A DNA stretch of 64,000 nucleotides from Ornithinibacillus bavariensis (GCF_050433565.1 NZ_JBNPWZ010000012.1:30019-94018); one strand, 5' to 3'; shown: positions 1 through 9,181, counted from the first letter of the stretch. Numbers and translations: made by a program. The notes: generated by a model not told the origin, from the sequence alone.

Positions 1-464
1 GCTATTCGAATCGCCTGTGGGAGAATAATAATCCTAAGTGCCTGCCAGTATCCGATGTTCAGTGCTTTAGCTGCTTCCCACTGGCCTTTATCCACACTAC
101 TTAATGCTGCTCGATAAATCTCAGCAATATAAGCCGCACTATTTAAACCAAAAGCAATAGAAGCAGCTAGAAACGCAGTAAGCTTAATTCCAATAATCGG
201 TAAGCCATAATAGATAAGAAACAAAAACACAATAATCGGTGTACTTCTCATAAATGAAATATACAGCCGTGATGGCCATCTTAGAACAAGCTTAGCTGAT
301 CCTCTTGCCAAAGCTATGAAAAATCCTAATAACAAACCAACTAACATTCCAATGACTGCTAATAAAATTGTTACAGGAACACCCTGCAATAAGAATGGTA
401 AGCTCTCCCACGCTAATTCTGTATCAAACAAATTGTTTAATTGTACGCGATCTATTTCAAACAT
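1..464 (-). CDS. Amino-acid ABC transporter permease (partial, 3' end outside window)
   Basis: Integral membrane subunit of a polar amino-acid importer of the HisM/GlnP type. The visible 154 residues hold an N-terminal membrane segment at about residues 25-50, further hydrophobic segments, and the ATPase-contact loop with the family pattern E-A-A-x-x-x-G (QWEAAKALNIG). The start is the ATG at 464, 9 bp after the stop of the binding-protein gene, so the two are co-transcribed. The C-terminus and the expected ATPase gene lie left of the window. The family is clear; the substrate (cystine, glutamine, arginine or another) cannot be read from this fragment. Confidence 0.9.
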   Translation of the reverse strand, partial: MFEIDRVQLNNLFDTELAWESLPFLLQGVPVTILLAVIGMLVGLLLGFFIALARGSAKLVLRWPSRLYISFMRSTPIIVFLFLIYYGLPIIGIKLTAFLAASIAFGLNSAAYIAEIYRAALSSVDKGQWEAAKALNIGYWQALRIIILPQAIRI

Positions 465-473
465 ACGATCACC

Positions 474-1316
474 TTAGTCAATACCCTCAATTTCAATTAC
501 TTCTTCTTCAGGTTCCTTCGAGACGTCTAATCCCCCGAAGAACTCACCAGATATTTTCGTTAAGGTACCATCCTCTTTCATATCGGCTATTACTTCATCT
601 ATCTTCTCTAAAAGCACTTTAGCCTCTTTTGAAACGACTACATTATTTGTTGTTGGATGAAAGCGAAGGTCCGGATGTAGCGTAATATTGAACTCAGGAA
701 ATGCAGTAATCGCAAGCTTTTGTAAATAGTAATCATTTATTACTACGTCTGTTCGCCCATTATGAACATCACGAAGATAAGCATCATTCGTCACATTACC
801 ATATGTAACAACCTCAGCATCAAATTTTCTAGCAATATCACTATAAACTGTAGTTGCCGCACCTCCAGCTTTTTTCCCTTTTAAATCTTCTAATGTATGA
901 ATTCCTGATAAATCATCTGCCCTTACAATCATCGTTGCAAATGAATATTTAATCGGTTCAGAAAAACCAAATTTATCTCGACTTGCCTCACGTGGACCTG
1001 CTTGGATCATATCAACACGTCCACTCTGCAATGCAGAAAGCATCGCATCAAAAGCCATCGTCTCGAATTTAACGTCAACCCCTAAACGTTTACCAATTTC
1101 ACGAGCAACTTCTACATCATATCCAGTCAGCTCCTCTGATCCTTCTGGATAATAAGATGCTGGAAATAATGTCCCAGCTGTCCCTACAACAATCTCGCCA
1201 GATTCTTGGATTGATGCCCAAATTTTATCTTCTGTTTTTTCTTCCGTATCGTTCCCACATGCTGATAAGAGCAGAAAAATACTAGATAAGATGGTTAACC
1301 AAATAATTTTTTTCAC
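474..1316 (-). CDS. Amino-acid ABC transporter substrate-binding lipoprotein
   Basis: Extracellular solute receptor of family 3 (SBP_bac_3), 280 residues. The first 19 residues form a lipoprotein signal with lipobox L-S-A-C and the lipidated Cys at residue 20, so the mature protein is anchored on the outer face of the membrane. The body has the two-lobe pattern of cystine/glutamine/arginine receptors, with a conserved Y-D-V-E-V-A-R-E-I-G segment near residues 65-75. An acidic tail (EPEEEVIEIEG) ends the protein. It is the first gene of an operon with the permease that follows 9 bp later. Most like the TcyA/FliY group, but the ligand is not proven, so no symbol is given. Confidence 0.9.
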   Translation of the reverse strand: MKKIIWLTILSSIFLLLSACGNDTEEKTEDKIWASIQESGEIVVGTAGTLFPASYYPEGSEELTGYDVEVAREIGKRLGVDVKFETMAFDAMLSALQSGRVDMIQAGPREASRDKFGFSEPIKYSFATMIVRADDLSGIHTLEDLKGKKAGGAATTVYSDIARKFDAEVVTYGNVTNDAYLRDVHNGRTDVVINDYYLQKLAITAFPEFNITLHPDLRFHPTTNNVVVSKEAKVLLEKIDEVIADMKEDGTLTKISGEFFGGLDVSKEPEEEVIEIEGID

Positions 1317-1490
1317 AATAACTCCCCCTTTTTAACCTGTTACATATTTTCAACAATTCTGATTGTAACAGTATATATTATTCATAGCAATATAATTACT
1401 CACAGAGAAAAAGCTGTATTCGCATTATTATTAGATGAAATGTAACAATATGTAGGTTAGACTGAAAAATTGACATTACTAGTATTCATG

Positions 1491-1527
1491 TTAAACTATA
1501 ATAAATATTACATTATAATAATTATAA
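1491..1527 (+). promoter_or_regulatory. Perfect PerR box over the zosA promoter
   Basis: Bases 1513-1527 read TTATAATAATTATAA, an exact match to the B. subtilis Per box consensus TTATAATnATTATAA. A possible sigma-A promoter is TTAAAC at 1491-1496, 17 bp, TATAAT at 1514-1519, so the box would cover the -10. A TTGACA at 1470-1475 is also present but its spacing to any good -10 is poor. The box lies 38 bp before the zosA start. This is the expected arrangement for peroxide-induced metal transport. Confidence 0.8.
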
Positions 1528-1564
1528 TTTAGGTAGGGATATATCATCTTAGGAGGGGAAAATA

Positions 1565-3490
1565 TTGCATTTACTTTCAAGACATAAATTAGATGAACGT
1601 TCATTTACAAAATCCAAGGTAGCATCTTGGGAAAAAGTATTTTCTAATCTAGAATTAATTGCTGCTTTCATAAGTGGGGCAATCATACTAATTACATGGC
1701 TTTCAAAAGAGCATCTTTCGGATACCACGTGGGTTATATTACATCTATTTGCATTTGCTATTGGCGGATATGCAAAAGCAAAAGAAGGAATTACCGAAAC
1801 AGTAAAAAATAAAGAACTAAATGTAGAATTGCTTATGATTTTCGCTGCTATCGGTTCTACTATTATTGGTTATTGGACAGAAGGAGCCATACTGATATTT
1901 ATTTTCGCTTTGTCTGGTGCACTAGAGACATATACAACAAATAAGAGCAATAAAGAAATTTCTGCACTTCTAAAATTACAGCCGGAAACAGCTACTGTGA
2001 TTAAAAATGGTTCAGAACAAATAGTTCCAGTAGAAGAATTAGTAATAGGAAATAAAATTCTCGTGCGTGCCGGGGAGAGAATCCCTGCTGATGGGATGAT
2101 AATAAAGGGCACTACATCAATAGATGAAAGTGCGATTACCGGTGAATCGATACCAGTTTTAAAAGAAAGAAACGAACAAGTCCTAGCTGGGACAGTTTCG
2201 ATCGATGGGACCATCACAATTGAAATTACAAAACAAGCCAATGATACCATGTTCCAGAAGATTATTAATCTAGTCCAATCCGCACAAGAAGAAAAATCCC
2301 CTTCTCAACAATTTATAGATAAGTTCGAAGGGACATATGTAAAGTTTGTTCTTGTTGTGTTTTTGATTATGCTATTCTTACCTTACCTTTTATTTGATTG
2401 GTCCTTAGAAGACAGTATTTATCGAGCAATCATTCTTCTAGTGGTTGCATCACCCTGTGCATTGGTTGCTTCGATTATGCCAGCAACTTTATCTGCTATT
2501 TCAAATGGTGCTAGGATTGGTGTGCTATTTAAAGGCGGCATACACATAGAAAATCTTAGTCAGATCAAGGCTATTGCATTTGACAAAACAGGTACCTTAA
2601 CAACTGGAAAACTAGCCGTAACAGATTATTACATTACACCTGATATGGATCAAAATACTATCATTGGAATTACTGGTGAAATTGAAAATGGGTCTTCACA
2701 TCCGGTTGCCAATGCTATCTCCTCTTTCAGTATAAATAATAGTTTGAAAGGAGATTGGGAAATTTCGAATATAAAGACCGTTAGCGGTAATGGTGTAGAA
2801 GCATGTGTAGATGGTCAGCTATGGAAGATTGGCAAAGCTAATTATGTAGGCATTGAGCTGGCAGAAGCCTTTCATGGCGGAATAATGAAGAAGCACCAAA
2901 GTGAAGGAAAAACCATTGTTTTCGTAAAAGCAAATGAAAAAATAGTAGCACTATATGCCTTAAAGGACTCTATACGAGAAGATGCTAAAGAATTAATTCA
3001 TAATCTAAGTAAGCTTGGTGTAGAAACAGTTATGTTAACAGGGGATAATGAATTAACTGCTAAAGAAATCGCTAAGGAATCTGGTATTACACATTATATT
3101 GCTAATTGCCTCCCCGAAGAAAAAGTAACACATATAAAAAAACTTAAAGAAACTTATGAGAATGTAGCAATGGTTGGTGATGGAATAAATGATGCTCCAG
3201 CACTAGCTACAGCTAATCTCGGTATTGCAATGGGAGAAGGAACTGATGTCGCACTAGAAACTGCTGACGTTGTTCTTATGAAAAGTGATCTAGTCAAGAT
3301 TACTAAAGCTATAAAGCTTTCTAGTAGAATGAACCAAATCATCAAACAAAATGTATTCTTCTCCATTAGTGTTATTGCTATCTTGATTCTATCCAACTAC
3401 TTTCAAGCCTTGGATTTACCACTTGGAGTATTAGGTCACGAAGGTAGTACTATCCTTGTAATCCTAAATGGGTTACGGCTATTAAAATAA
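1565..3490 (+). CDS. zosA: P1B-type metal-transporting ATPase, ZosA-like
   Basis: Membrane pump that moves a transition metal by ATP hydrolysis; in B. subtilis ZosA is a peroxide-induced zinc transporter controlled by PerR. Seen here: 641 residues, no N-terminal metal-binding HMA domain, the S-P-C membrane metal site at residues 296-298, the phosphorylation motif D-K-T-G-T-L-T starting at D340, an S-S-H-P nucleotide-binding motif and the hinge G-D-G-I-N-D-A-P. The start is TTG at 1565 with AGGAGGGG just upstream. Length, missing HMA domain and the perfect Per box all support ZosA over CadA or CopA. Single-gene unit closed by a terminator. Direction of transport and metal are taken from the family. 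Confidence 0.85.
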   Translation: MHLLSRHKLDERSFTKSKVASWEKVFSNLELIAAFISGAIILITWLSKEHLSDTTWVILHLFAFAIGGYAKAKEGITETVKNKELNVELLMIFAAIGSTIIGYWTEGAILIFIFALSGALETYTTNKSNKEISALLKLQPETATVIKNGSEQIVPVEELVIGNKILVRAGERIPADGMIIKGTTSIDESAITGESIPVLKERNEQVLAGTVSIDGTITIEITKQANDTMFQKIINLVQSAQEEKSPSQQFIDKFEGTYVKFVLVVFLIMLFLPYLLFDWSLEDSIYRAIILLVVASPCALVASIMPATLSAISNGARIGVLFKGGIHIENLSQIKAIAFDKTGTLTTGKLAVTDYYITPDMDQNTIIGITGEIENGSSHPVANAISSFSINNSLKGDWEISNIKTVSGNGVEACVDGQLWKIGKANYVGIELAEAFHGGIMKKHQSEGKTIVFVKANEKIVALYALKDSIREDAKELIHNLSKLGVETVMLTGDNELTAKEIAKESGITHYIANCLPEEKVTHIKKLKETYENVAMVGDGINDAPALATANLGIAMGEGTDVALETADVVLMKSDLVKITKAIKLSSRMNQIIKQNVFFSISVIAILILSNYFQALDLPLGVLGHEGSTILVILNGLRLLK

Positions 3491-3524
3491 GCTCCTTTGG
3501 GGGTTATCCCCTAGGAGCTTTATT
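3489..3524. terminator. Bidirectional terminator between zosA and yfkH
   Basis: Stem AAGCTCCT (3489-3496) with AGGAGCTT (3513-3520), extended by an inner GGGG/CCCC pairing. It sits between two converging genes. Confidence 0.75.
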
Positions 3525-4332
3525 ACATTTTGATAAGTGTTGCGTTTATAATTCCACCAACAATTACAATAAATGCTGATATATAAAACCATATCATCAA
3601 CGATATTACTGCCCCTAAACTACCATACATGGTTGAATAATGCGCTAGATTGGCTACATAATAGGAGAAAACATAGGAAGTTAATTGCCATGCTATGGTA
3701 GAAAAAAGCGAACCCCAAAATACATCTTTAAAACGTACTTTCGCATTTGGGGCAAAGCGATATAGAAAAAGAAATACGATAAAAAACACAATTGATGTAA
3801 ATACCCATCTGAGCATTTCCCACACTGTTACAAAGTCGTCGGATAAACCAAAAAACGAGAATAAATAAATCCCGATCATTTTTCCTAGGACAGGAAGCAA
3901 AATAGCAAGAAACAATATACCAACCATTGCAATCGTAAATACTACTGCTATAAACCTAGAAAAAATAAATGAACGATTCTCTTCAACCTCGTAAGCACTA
4001 TTTAATACCCTCATAATTGCATTAATCCCATTTGAAGCTACCCATAATGTACCAATTATTCCTATCGACAACAGATGACCATTTTGTTGCTCAACCAATT
4101 GCTGGACGTTTTCCTCAATCAATTGCATCGAATCTCGTGGAGCCACTGATGATAGCATTAAGGTCAAGATATCAGTATTTATAGGAAGATACCCAAGCAA
4201 TGTCACCAATACAACTAGTAAGGGGAAAAGAGATAATAGAAAAAAATAAGCTAACTGTGCAGATAATCCAAATGCTTGTTCCTCGTATATTCGCCCAATT
4301 AGCTTTTTTAAGAAAGCTTTTGCCTTTTGCAA
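3523..4332 (-). CDS. yfkH: YihY/BrkB-family membrane protein
   Basis: Polytopic membrane protein of the YihY family, once misnamed ribonuclease BN; molecular function is unknown. About 269 residues with six hydrophobic segments and the family's early A-x-Q-L-A-Y-F-F-L-L-S-L-F-P pattern. I choose the TTG at 4332 because GGGAGGGG lies 5 bases before it; the longer frame from 4347 would start inside that ribosome binding site. Third gene of an operon that matches B. subtilis yfkJ-yfkI-yfkH in order and content. Confidence 0.85.
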   Translation of the reverse strand: MQKAKAFLKKLIGRIYEEQAFGLSAQLAYFFLLSLFPLLVVLVTLLGYLPINTDILTLMLSSVAPRDSMQLIEENVQQLVEQQNGHLLSIGIIGTLWVASNGINAIMRVLNSAYEVEENRSFIFSRFIAVVFTIAMVGILFLAILLPVLGKMIGIYLFSFFGLSDDFVTVWEMLRWVFTSIVFFIVFLFLYRFAPNAKVRFKDVFWGSLFSTIAWQLTSYVFSYYVANLAHYSTMYGSLGAVISLMIWFYISAFIVIVGGIINATLIKM

Positions 4333-4353
4333 GCCATCCCCTCCCAACTAACA

Positions 4354-4644
4354 TTATCCCTCTATTCTTTTTGGTTTTGACAATTTTTCTAATGAGTTTT
4401 CAACTTGTTCAAGTGCATTCATAGCATTTTGCGCTTGGTAACTGAAGCTTTCACTAAATTCTTCTACCGCAATTCTTGCATTACGAATCCCTTGTGTTGG
4501 ATTATGAATAAAGTTAGATGACTTATCTCTAATTATTCTTAATTTATGCTTTGAATAATTTCTAGTCTCCCAGTCACATAGCGCTACAACTCCACCCACT
4601 GCTGCACCAATAACCATACTAGTGATTAATCTTCTCTTTCCCAT
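4354..4644 (-). CDS. yfkI: YfkI-like small membrane-anchored protein
   Basis: 96 residues with one N-terminal membrane segment (about residues 8-24, glycine-rich) and a charged, probably helical cytoplasmic or surface part. No catalytic motif is visible. Assignment rests mainly on position: it lies between a low-molecular-weight phosphatase and a YihY protein, exactly as yfkI does in B. subtilis, and on similar size. The gap to the phosphatase gene is 21 bp. Function unknown. Confidence 0.65.
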   Translation of the reverse strand: MGKRRLITSMVIGAAVGGVVALCDWETRNYSKHKLRIIRDKSSNFIHNPTQGIRNARIAVEEFSESFSYQAQNAMNALEQVENSLEKLSKPKRIEG

Positions 4645-4665
4645 CTGTTCGTTCGCTCCTTTTTA

Positions 4666-5136
4666 TTAGATGTTATGGTTGTCCCGAATATACGAAAGTA
4701 AATGCCCACATCCTTTTGAAACTAACTCATAAGTATAGTCAAAATCTCCCGTATAATAAGGATCTGGAATATTTTCTTCCTTCGCTTCTGGTACGAATTC
4801 CATCAATTTTGCTATCCTGACATGACCATCGTCCGAATTAATTTGATATAGGTCTTTTATATTTTGGTCATCCATCGCAATAATATAATCAAAATCATCC
4901 CAATCCTGTTTTGACACCTGTCTCGCTTTCAAGCCAGCATAGTTTATATGATATTTATCTAAAATTTTTCTTGTTCCCTCATGAGGTGGTTCTCCAACAT
5001 GCCAGTTCCCAATTCCACCAGAATCTACTTTAATTGCATTGGATAAATTATTCCTATTTACAAGGTCACGAAATATCGCCTCTGCCATTGGCGAACGGCA
5101 AATATTTCCTAGACAAACAAATAATACATGAATCAT
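4666..5136 (-). CDS. yfkJ: Low-molecular-weight protein-tyrosine-phosphatase
   Basis: Cytoplasmic phosphatase that removes phosphate from tyrosine (or, in some relatives, arginine) residues. The P-loop C-x5-R is present at the N-terminus: Cys8, Arg14, Ser15. The general-acid loop D-P-Y-Y lies near the C-terminus. 156 residues is the normal length. First gene of the yfkJIH operon, which in B. subtilis has been linked to stress resistance. The other Bacillus paralogue, YwlE, is an arginine phosphatase; context with yfkI and yfkH favours YfkJ. Confidence 0.9.
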   Translation of the reverse strand: MIHVLFVCLGNICRSPMAEAIFRDLVNRNNLSNAIKVDSGGIGNWHVGEPPHEGTRKILDKYHINYAGLKARQVSKQDWDDFDYIIAMDDQNIKDLYQINSDDGHVRIAKLMEFVPEAKEENIPDPYYTGDFDYTYELVSKGCGHLLSYIRDNHNI

Positions 5137-5303
5137 CTATTATTCCACCTTTCAACTCCTATTATAATCCTATAATTACCATTGTTTAAATGAAAAGTAT
5201 GAAAAATAGAATCTATTGTCTTTATCTGTCAAACAAGTCATTTTCTAAGAAATCTTTTATACATATGATATAGATAAAAGAATTATTAAAAAGGGAGGGA
5301 TAA

Positions 5304-6662
5304 ATGATGCAGGCTGTAATAAATAATATTAGTAATTTTGTATGGGGACCACCAATGTTGATTCTGATTGTAGGGACAGGTATCTATTTAACTCTACGTC
5401 TAGGATTTCTACAAATTCGCACCCTTCCATATGCACTACGACTCGCTTTTAGCCCTAAACGTCAGGATAAAAAGTCAAAAGGAGATATTAGTCACTATCA
5501 AGCACTTACTACTGCAATGGCGGCAACAATCGGTACAGGAAATATTGTTGGAGTTGCAACGGCTGTTGTACTAGGGGGGCCAGGAGCAGTTTTTTGGATG
5601 TGGATTACTGCATTATTCGGTATGGCAACAAAGTATGCTGAGGCTATACTTGCTGTCAAATACCGAGTAGAAAATAGTAAGGGTGAAATGTCTGGTGGTC
5701 CGATGTATTACTTAGAAAGAGGGTTAAATGCCAAATGGTTAGGAATATTATTTGCTCTATTTGGTGCTGTCGCAGCATTTGGTATTGGAAATATGGTCCA
5801 ATCCAACTCCGTATCCGATGCTTTGGAGAGCTCATTTAATATTCCAACATGGGCAACTGGAATTGCTCTCACTATATTAGCTGGCTTAGTTATCATTGGT
5901 GGAATTAAAAGTATCGGAAAGGTGACAGCATTCTTTGTACCAATAATGGCATTATTTTATGTCATCGGTGGTCTTATCATTATCTTCATGAATCTTTCAA
6001 TTGTTCCAGATGCTATTGCTCTTATATTTACAGATGCCTTTTCCGCTAGTGCTGTAGGTGGTGGAATTCTCGGTACTGTTATCCGTTATGGAGTTGCACG
6101 TGGAGTTTTCTCAAATGAAGCAGGTTTAGGCTCAGCACCAATAGCGGCAGCAGCTGCAAAAACGGACTACCCTGGCAGACAGGCCTTAGTATCCATGACA
6201 CAAGTATTTATCGATACTATTATTGTGTGTTCTATCACAGGAATAACCATTGTTATGGCTGGCTTAGCTGATAGCGGCCTTGAGGGTGGCCCATTAACCA
6301 TGGCTTCCTTTGAACTTTTCCTAGGAGAAACTGGAGCACATATCGTTACAATTGGTATCGTGTTATTCGCTTTCTCAACGATTGTCGGCTGGTCTTATTA
6401 TGGAGAAAAATGCTTTGCTTATCTATTTAATAACGATAAAGTAGTTCCAATATATCGTGTACTCTTCGTTCTAGCTGTTCTCTATGGTTCTATCGAAACA
6501 CTTGACTTAGTCTGGGGAATCTCTGATGTCATGAACGCATTAATGGCAGTGCCTAACTTAATCGGAATTCTAGGATTAACGGGTGTGGTCGTATACGAAA
6601 CCAAGAAATTCCTAGAGGTTGCCAAAAAGGAAAAAGAGCAAGAACGAATAAGTAATACGTAA
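5304..6662 (+). CDS. Alanine/glycine:cation symporter (AGCS family)
   Basis: Sodium- or proton-coupled uptake of small neutral amino acids or glutamine; inner membrane. 452 residues with about 10-11 membrane spans. The family features are visible: G-T-G-N-I-V-G-V-A near residues 78-86, a following G-G-P-G-A-x-F-W-M-W, and S-G-G-P-M-Y-Y-L. Starts at tandem ATGs (5304, 5307) behind AAGGGAGGG. Monocistronic, ended by a hairpin. Relatives in B. subtilis are AlsT/GlnT and YrbD. A glutaminase gene lies 3.3 kb away but not in the same operon, so a glutamine role is only possible. Confidence 0.9.
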   Translation: MMQAVINNISNFVWGPPMLILIVGTGIYLTLRLGFLQIRTLPYALRLAFSPKRQDKKSKGDISHYQALTTAMAATIGTGNIVGVATAVVLGGPGAVFWMWITALFGMATKYAEAILAVKYRVENSKGEMSGGPMYYLERGLNAKWLGILFALFGAVAAFGIGNMVQSNSVSDALESSFNIPTWATGIALTILAGLVIIGGIKSIGKVTAFFVPIMALFYVIGGLIIIFMNLSIVPDAIALIFTDAFSASAVGGGILGTVIRYGVARGVFSNEAGLGSAPIAAAAAKTDYPGRQALVSMTQVFIDTIIVCSITGITIVMAGLADSGLEGGPLTMASFELFLGETGAHIVTIGIVLFAFSTIVGWSYYGEKCFAYLFNNDKVVPIYRVLFVLAVLYGSIETLDLVWGISDVMNALMAVPNLIGILGLTGVVVYETKKFLEVAKKEKEQERISNT

Positions 6663-6688
6663 TAAATATAAAGGAAGAATTTAGAAAA

Positions 6689-6724
6689 GCATTCGTCAAC
6701 CTGCTTGTTGGCGGATGCCTTTTA
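6689..6724 (+). terminator. Intrinsic terminator after the AGCS symporter
   Basis: Stem formed by 6689-6700 (GCATTCGTCAAC) and 6708-6718 (GTTGGCGGATGC region), followed by TTTT. Confidence 0.75.
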
Positions 6725-6758
6725 AGTTTCAAAGTACACTAATAAATTCTCACTTTAA

Positions 6759-7301
6759 CTAATCCTCAAGTAATATCCCTGCTATTCTTAAAGCCTCACA
6801 TGCCTCATCAAGAATTAATTCATTCTCCGCTTCAATGGTATGTAAGTGTACACCTTCTGTAAGCTGGGAAAGAAGCGATGCACCTGTGTTATTCAGTTCA
6901 TCAAGAAAAGTATTAACATCTTTTCTATTTTTCAGCATCAATGATCCTGTGATATCGCCATAAATAGGATGTTCTACCATGACATTTCGTATTACAACTC
7001 CATGATCAACTAATATATACAGCTCCTCTGCTGTCTGTTCGGCTGTGTGCTTTACTACTATTACTCTAGAAGCATGCTGTTCATAATTATTTTCCCGCAA
7101 GTAAATATATCCTCTGGCAGTCGCTATAATTGGCTCACCTGTTGCTTTTAATAGAGAAATATCCTGAACAATGACCTGACGACTTACATTGGTTCGCTCT
7201 GATATCTCCTTTCCAGTTAGGGGCTCACTTTCTTCCTTTAACCACGATAGTATTAGTTTCCGCCTATTTTCCCCTAAAATCTTATTCGTTTCCCCACTCA
7301 T
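6759..7301 (-). CDS. niaR: Niacin-responsive repressor of NAD biosynthesis, NiaR (NadR/YrxA)
   Basis: Transcription repressor that uses nicotinic acid as co-repressor; in B. subtilis it shuts off nadBCA-nifS. 180 residues: an HTH_11 domain at about residues 12-65 (L-T-G-K-E-I-S-E-R-T-N-V-S-R-Q-V-I-V-Q-D is the helix-turn-helix) and a C-terminal 3H domain with the named histidines visible at H-T-A-E-Q, H-G-V, E-H-P-I-Y-G-D and H-L-H. Full length for the family. It is divergent from a small membrane protein and a sodium:solute symporter, with a repeat element in between, so it may regulate that transporter as well as distant nad genes. Confidence 0.9.
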   Translation of the reverse strand: MSGETNKILGENRRKLILSWLKEESEPLTGKEISERTNVSRQVIVQDISLLKATGEPIIATARGYIYLRENNYEQHASRVIVVKHTAEQTAEELYILVDHGVVIRNVMVEHPIYGDITGSLMLKNRKDVNTFLDELNNTGASLLSQLTEGVHLHTIEAENELILDEACEALRIAGILLED

Positions 7302-7434
7302 TCTCTATTAACCTCCACATCAAAATTTTATCAGGAATAGTGCTAAATGTTATTTCTATTATAGCTAACTTTCTTAGACAAAGCATTTGAGGAGATAAAA
7401 AAATCAATTGCAAATTAGAGCTATTTGTGTAAAT

Positions 7435-7458
7435 ATATGTGTAAAGACATATGTAAAC
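7435..7458. promoter_or_regulatory. Candidate NiaR operator upstream of the transporter pair
   Basis: ATATGT (7435-7440) and ACATAT (7447-7452) form a perfect inverted repeat with a 6-base spacer; the second half is followed by GT, so ACATATGT is nearly repeated twice. It lies about 55 bp before the transporter operon start and 134 bp before niaR. Location between the regulator and the transporter is the main argument; the exact NiaR consensus was not checked. Confidence 0.45.
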
Positions 7459-7506
7459 ATTATTTTGTATTAGTATGGGGTTTACAACTTGTGGAGGAGA
7501 TAAGAA

Positions 7507-7695
7507 ATGGAGAAAAGAAAATCAAATTGGTTTTGGGGAATAGTTATTAGTTTCACCATCCTATTAGCCTATATCGTACCATACACTATTCTTTCCAAAG
7601 TACACGCCTGGAATGGTAGCTTCCTATACTGGACTATAACAGGCATTATTATCATCATAGCGAATTTATTTATCACTAGAGGCTGGAGGGATTAG
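7507..7695 (+). CDS. Small YhdT-like (DUF997) membrane protein
   Basis: 62 residues with two membrane segments (about residues 9-30 and 37-56). In E. coli the similar small protein YhdT is encoded directly before the pantothenate symporter PanF, and the same gene order is present here: the next gene starts 1 base after this stop. The start is ATG with TGGAGGAG upstream. Probably a helper or accessory subunit of the following symporter; this is inferred from the pairing. Confidence 0.7.
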   Translation: MEKRKSNWFWGIVISFTILLAYIVPYTILSKVHAWNGSFLYWTITGIIIIIANLFITRGWRD

Positions 7696-7696
7696 C

Positions 7697-9181
7697 TTGA
7701 ATACTAGTCTTGTTATTTGGGGAATTGTTATTTATACCATTGTTGCTTCTCTGATTGCGATTTTATCAAGAAAAGGGAATCTACCTGGGATGTCGGGCTA
7801 TTTTATAGGAAATCGTAAAATGAACGGAATTCTGTCCGCACTTAGCTATAGTGCTACAACCTATAGTGCATTTATGATGGTAGGACTTGCAGGGCTAACC
7901 TATCAAGGGGGTGTAGGGGCATTAGGCTTTGAAATTGTTTATTTTACAGGGGTTTCACTCATTTTGATCTTCGGGCCAAGATTTTGGTTAATAGGAAAGA
8001 AAAATGGCTATGTTACACCTTCAGAAATGGTTGGAGATCGTTATAAGAGCAAGGCTGTTGCGGCTGTAATTGCACTCGTTAGCTGCTTGTTTTTAATTCC
8101 GTATAGTGCAGTTCAGCTTGCAGGAGTCGGCTACCTACTCCAAGGAATGACCAATAATTCTATTCCATTTACTGTTGGAGTTATTATTGCTGTTATCTTA
8201 GCATTGTTCTTTTCCTATACTGCTGGTATCCGCTCTGTTGTTTGGACTGATTCATTACAGGCAATATTTATGATTATTACCTCAACACTAGTAGTCATTC
8301 TAATTGTTCATTCATTAGGAGGGTTTACTCAATTCTTTGCGAATATTCAAGCTACAAAGCCTGAGTCTCTATCGGTTCCAGGAAATGGCTACTTTAGCTT
8401 CATTACATTTCTTAGCTTAACCATACCATGGTTCTTCTTTAGCATATCAAATCCACAGGTTAGCCAACGGATGTTTATGCCAAACTCCTTTAAGGGGTTA
8501 CGTCAGATGCTAATTGGGTTTCTAATATTTGGACTCATTTATACGTTAGTTTCCGTTTTATGGGGATTCTCAGCTTTACAGCTTTATCCTGATTTAGACA
8601 ATGCAGACCTAGCAACGCCTAGCTTATTATCTTCTAGTGTCGTCCCACCACTATTAGGTGTTATCGTTATGGTAGGTATCCTAGCAGCAGCTGTATCAAC
8701 CATTGACTCTATTATGTTAACCTTATCTTCCATGTTTGCTCGGGACGTATATGGAAATATGAAAAGTCGACCAGATGATAGCAAACAATTAAAGGTAGGA
8801 AAGATAGTCATTCCAGTAATTGCTATCCTGGCATATGCCTTTGCCGAATTAGAATTAAATTTGATAGCTGTATTATCCGTAGCAGCTTCCTCTGGATTAA
8901 TTGTCGCCGTTCCTGCAACAATAGGAGCTTTTTTCTGGAAAAGAGGTACTGCACCTGCTGTCCTTTCAAGTGTATTAGTCAGTGCGTTCTTAGTATTGTT
9001 CTTGGAAGCGACTGGCACTAAACCATTCGGACTTGGATCAGGGATTTGGGGGCTTCTCGTATCAACACTCTTATTTGTAGGGGTTAGTCTCTTCACCAAG
9101 GCTCCAAAGGAAAAAGCAGAGGAATTTATTTCTATAATGAAAAATTATCATCGAAAAGTTAGCACGAACAAAAATGGATGA
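7697..9181 (+). CDS. Sodium:solute symporter (SSS family)
   Basis: Sodium-coupled uptake permease, 494 residues with about 13 membrane spans, in the family of PanF, PutP and SGLT. Conserved SSS positions are visible in the first helix (Y-F-I-G-N-R-K-M-N-G), the S-Y-S-A-T-T-Y-S-A-F stretch and the late A-A-A-V-S-T-I-D-S-I-M-L-T-L-S-S motif. The start is TTG at 7697 behind GGAGGG, 1 base after the DUF997 stop. Family annotation would often say pantothenate permease. Its divergence from niaR makes a niacin-related substrate an alternative. Substrate not determinable from sequence. Confidence 0.85.
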   Translation: MNTSLVIWGIVIYTIVASLIAILSRKGNLPGMSGYFIGNRKMNGILSALSYSATTYSAFMMVGLAGLTYQGGVGALGFEIVYFTGVSLILIFGPRFWLIGKKNGYVTPSEMVGDRYKSKAVAAVIALVSCLFLIPYSAVQLAGVGYLLQGMTNNSIPFTVGVIIAVILALFFSYTAGIRSVVWTDSLQAIFMIITSTLVVILIVHSLGGFTQFFANIQATKPESLSVPGNGYFSFITFLSLTIPWFFFSISNPQVSQRMFMPNSFKGLRQMLIGFLIFGLIYTLVSVLWGFSALQLYPDLDNADLATPSLLSSSVVPPLLGVIVMVGILAAAVSTIDSIMLTLSSMFARDVYGNMKSRPDDSKQLKVGKIVIPVIAILAYAFAELELNLIAVLSVAASSGLIVAVPATIGAFFWKRGTAPAVLSSVLVSAFLVLFLEATGTKPFGLGSGIWGLLVSTLLFVGVSLFTKAPKEKAEEFISIMKNYHRKVSTNKNG

